Shown: positions 63,348 through 64,000 of the stretch, piece after piece
Layout of the letters: every line of letters begins with the position of its first letter
Numbering within the stretch: position 1 is the first letter of the stretch
Assembly: GCF_017635265.1 (NCBI RefSeq)
Contig: NZ_JAGBLU010000128.1
Span: forward strand, 25,618 to 89,617
Length of the DNA stretch: 64,000 bases
Source of the DNA: Butyrivibrio sp.
Lineage (GTDB): Bacteria > Bacillota > Clostridia > Lachnospirales > Lachnospiraceae
Direction: 5' to 3'
Position numbers and translations under genes: made by a program
The notes under the pieces: generated by a model
The model's input: the letters and a program-made list of their open reading frames with translations, nothing else
What the model was told of the DNA's origin: nothing
Databases searched by the model: none

Positions 63348-63378
63348 TTGTAGATTATCGGTTAATAAAGAAAGGACT

Positions 63379-63903
63379 ATGACAAAAATGTTTGTTATGA
63401 AACGCTTCCTAGGCGATGAGTATGATAAATATAATTCTATTATAGACAAGTACAATTTAGAACAAAACTCTTATATCAATCTTACAGCCTGTACCAGTTA
63501 TCCGTTCCAAGAAGTTCTTGAGGTACAATCCATGCCATTATCAACAATCCCAACCGAAGGTGTTCGAGGTAATAGATATTTTCCAAATGTAGAATCCATT
63601 GATGAAATTGAAGATTATGCTGAACAATTAGCACTTGATTTGTTTAACATACCCGACGCATCTTACAAAGTAAATATACAGCCAAATTCAGGAACTCAGG
63701 CAAATCAAATAGTCTATAATGCTATTTTAAACGATGGAGATACAGTTTTATCATTAAATCCTAAAGATGGTGGGCATATCTCACATACGAAACTAGGCTC
63801 ACGGAATATTAACGTAGCTTATTATTCGTTAGACGATGACTTGAATTTAGACTATTCTAATTTAGTGCGTGCTCAACAATTAATAACCACTGATATTTAC
63901 TGA
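63379..63903 (+). pseudogene. SHMT-like gene, truncated after the N-terminal third
   Basis: The frame from the ATG at 63379 (AAAGGAC upstream) gives 174 aa. It resembles serine hydroxymethyltransferase: YINLTACTSYPFQEVLEVQ, GVRGNRYFPNVESIDEIE, VNIQPNSGTQANQIVYNAI and NPKDGGHISH. Full-length SHMT is over 400 aa and has its PLP-binding lysine near residue 230, which is missing here. The frame ends at TGA 63901-63903, exactly where a hairpin-rich, new-looking sequence starts, so it was probably cut by an insertion. The sequence is also unlike housekeeping GlyA in several usually fixed positions. Confidence 0.75.
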
Positions 63904-63914
63904 CTTTGTGGGCA

Positions 63915-63980
63915 CTCCGTGAGATAATAGATGCAAGGAAATCATTACTTTTGCATTAAAAACCTTGCACCTTCGCGGAG
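63915..63980 (+). promoter_or_regulatory. Two-stem hairpin before a partial ORF, possible mobile-element end
   Basis: CTCCGTGA (63915-63922) pairs with TCGCGGAG (63973-63980, one G-T pair), and inside it TGCAAGG (63932-63938) pairs with CCTTGCA (63963-63969). The 3' arm holds the GGAG ribosome site of the ATG at 63987. Such leaders occur in IS200/IS605-type elements, but the family cannot be named from what is visible. Confidence 0.55.
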
Positions 63981-63986
63981 AATCCT

Positions 63987-64000
63987 ATGTATAAAAAGAA
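63987..64000 (+). CDS. Start of an ORF cut by the window edge
   Basis: An ATG at 63987 with GGAG six bases upstream begins MYKK and runs off the window. It is placed directly behind the hairpin at 63915-63980, so it may be the first gene of an inserted element. Only four full codons are visible. Confidence 0.4.

Overview
The window looks like part of a chromosome from a low-to-moderate-GC Gram-positive anaerobe, most likely a Lachnospiraceae member of the Butyrivibrio/Pseudobutyrivibrio type. This is inferred from strong AGGAGG-type ribosome binding sites, frequent TTG/GTG starts, a PPi-type phosphofructokinase and the style of the cell-surface glycan genes. No rRNA, tRNA or CRISPR array was seen.

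Positions 1-56753 are one very long, co-directional (minus-strand) cell-surface polysaccharide locus. Transcription runs from high to low coordinates. A good promoter lies at 55492-55521, before a UDP-HexNAc dehydratase (54424-55419). Next come a WbaP-type initiating sugar-phosphate transferase, a UDP-uronate epimerase, sugar ketoisomerase and aminotransferase genes, ManC, three membrane GT2 enzymes that probably make polyprenyl-phosphate sugars, and about ten large polytopic membrane proteins of GT-C type. The locus also holds a Wzx-like flippase, two MBOAT/SGNH acyl-transfer modules, a cytidylyltransferase/LicD pair, a secreted CotH-type kinase, a membrane-anchored GH25 lysozyme, an EmrE-like small transporter pair, rmlA/rmlB/rmlC and a Wzm/Wzt-type ABC exporter. 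The exporter is followed by a methyltransferase/kinase-like protein and a dual-domain glycosyltransferase. Terminators at 35632-35666 and 37330-37357 and a promoter at 37293-37321 show that the locus is several transcription units. Intercistronic gaps often hold nested inverted repeats.

The working model is a surface glycan started on a lipid carrier by the WbaP homologue. It would be extended partly inside and largely outside the membrane by GT-C enzymes using flipped polyprenyl-phosphate sugars, then decorated by O-acylation, LicD-type phospho-transfer and perhaps CotH phosphorylation. Export would use a Wzt/Wzm pair whose C-terminal domain may read a chain-end modification made by the adjacent methyltransferase/kinase. 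Sugar precursors include dTDP-4-keto-6-deoxy sugars (no rmlD is present), a 3-amino-3,6-dideoxyhexose route, GDP-mannose and UDP-uronate.

Positions 56754-64000 are accessory DNA: hairpins and a direct-repeat pair, two tandem modules each made of an ABC-type AAA ATPase followed by a small PD-(D/E)XK-like protein (a candidate defence system), gene debris including a GT2/nitroreductase chimera, an orphan IS66-type accessory gene, a tyrosine recombinase on the plus strand with a ribosome-site hairpin, a truncated SHMT-like gene, and the edge of what looks like another mobile element.
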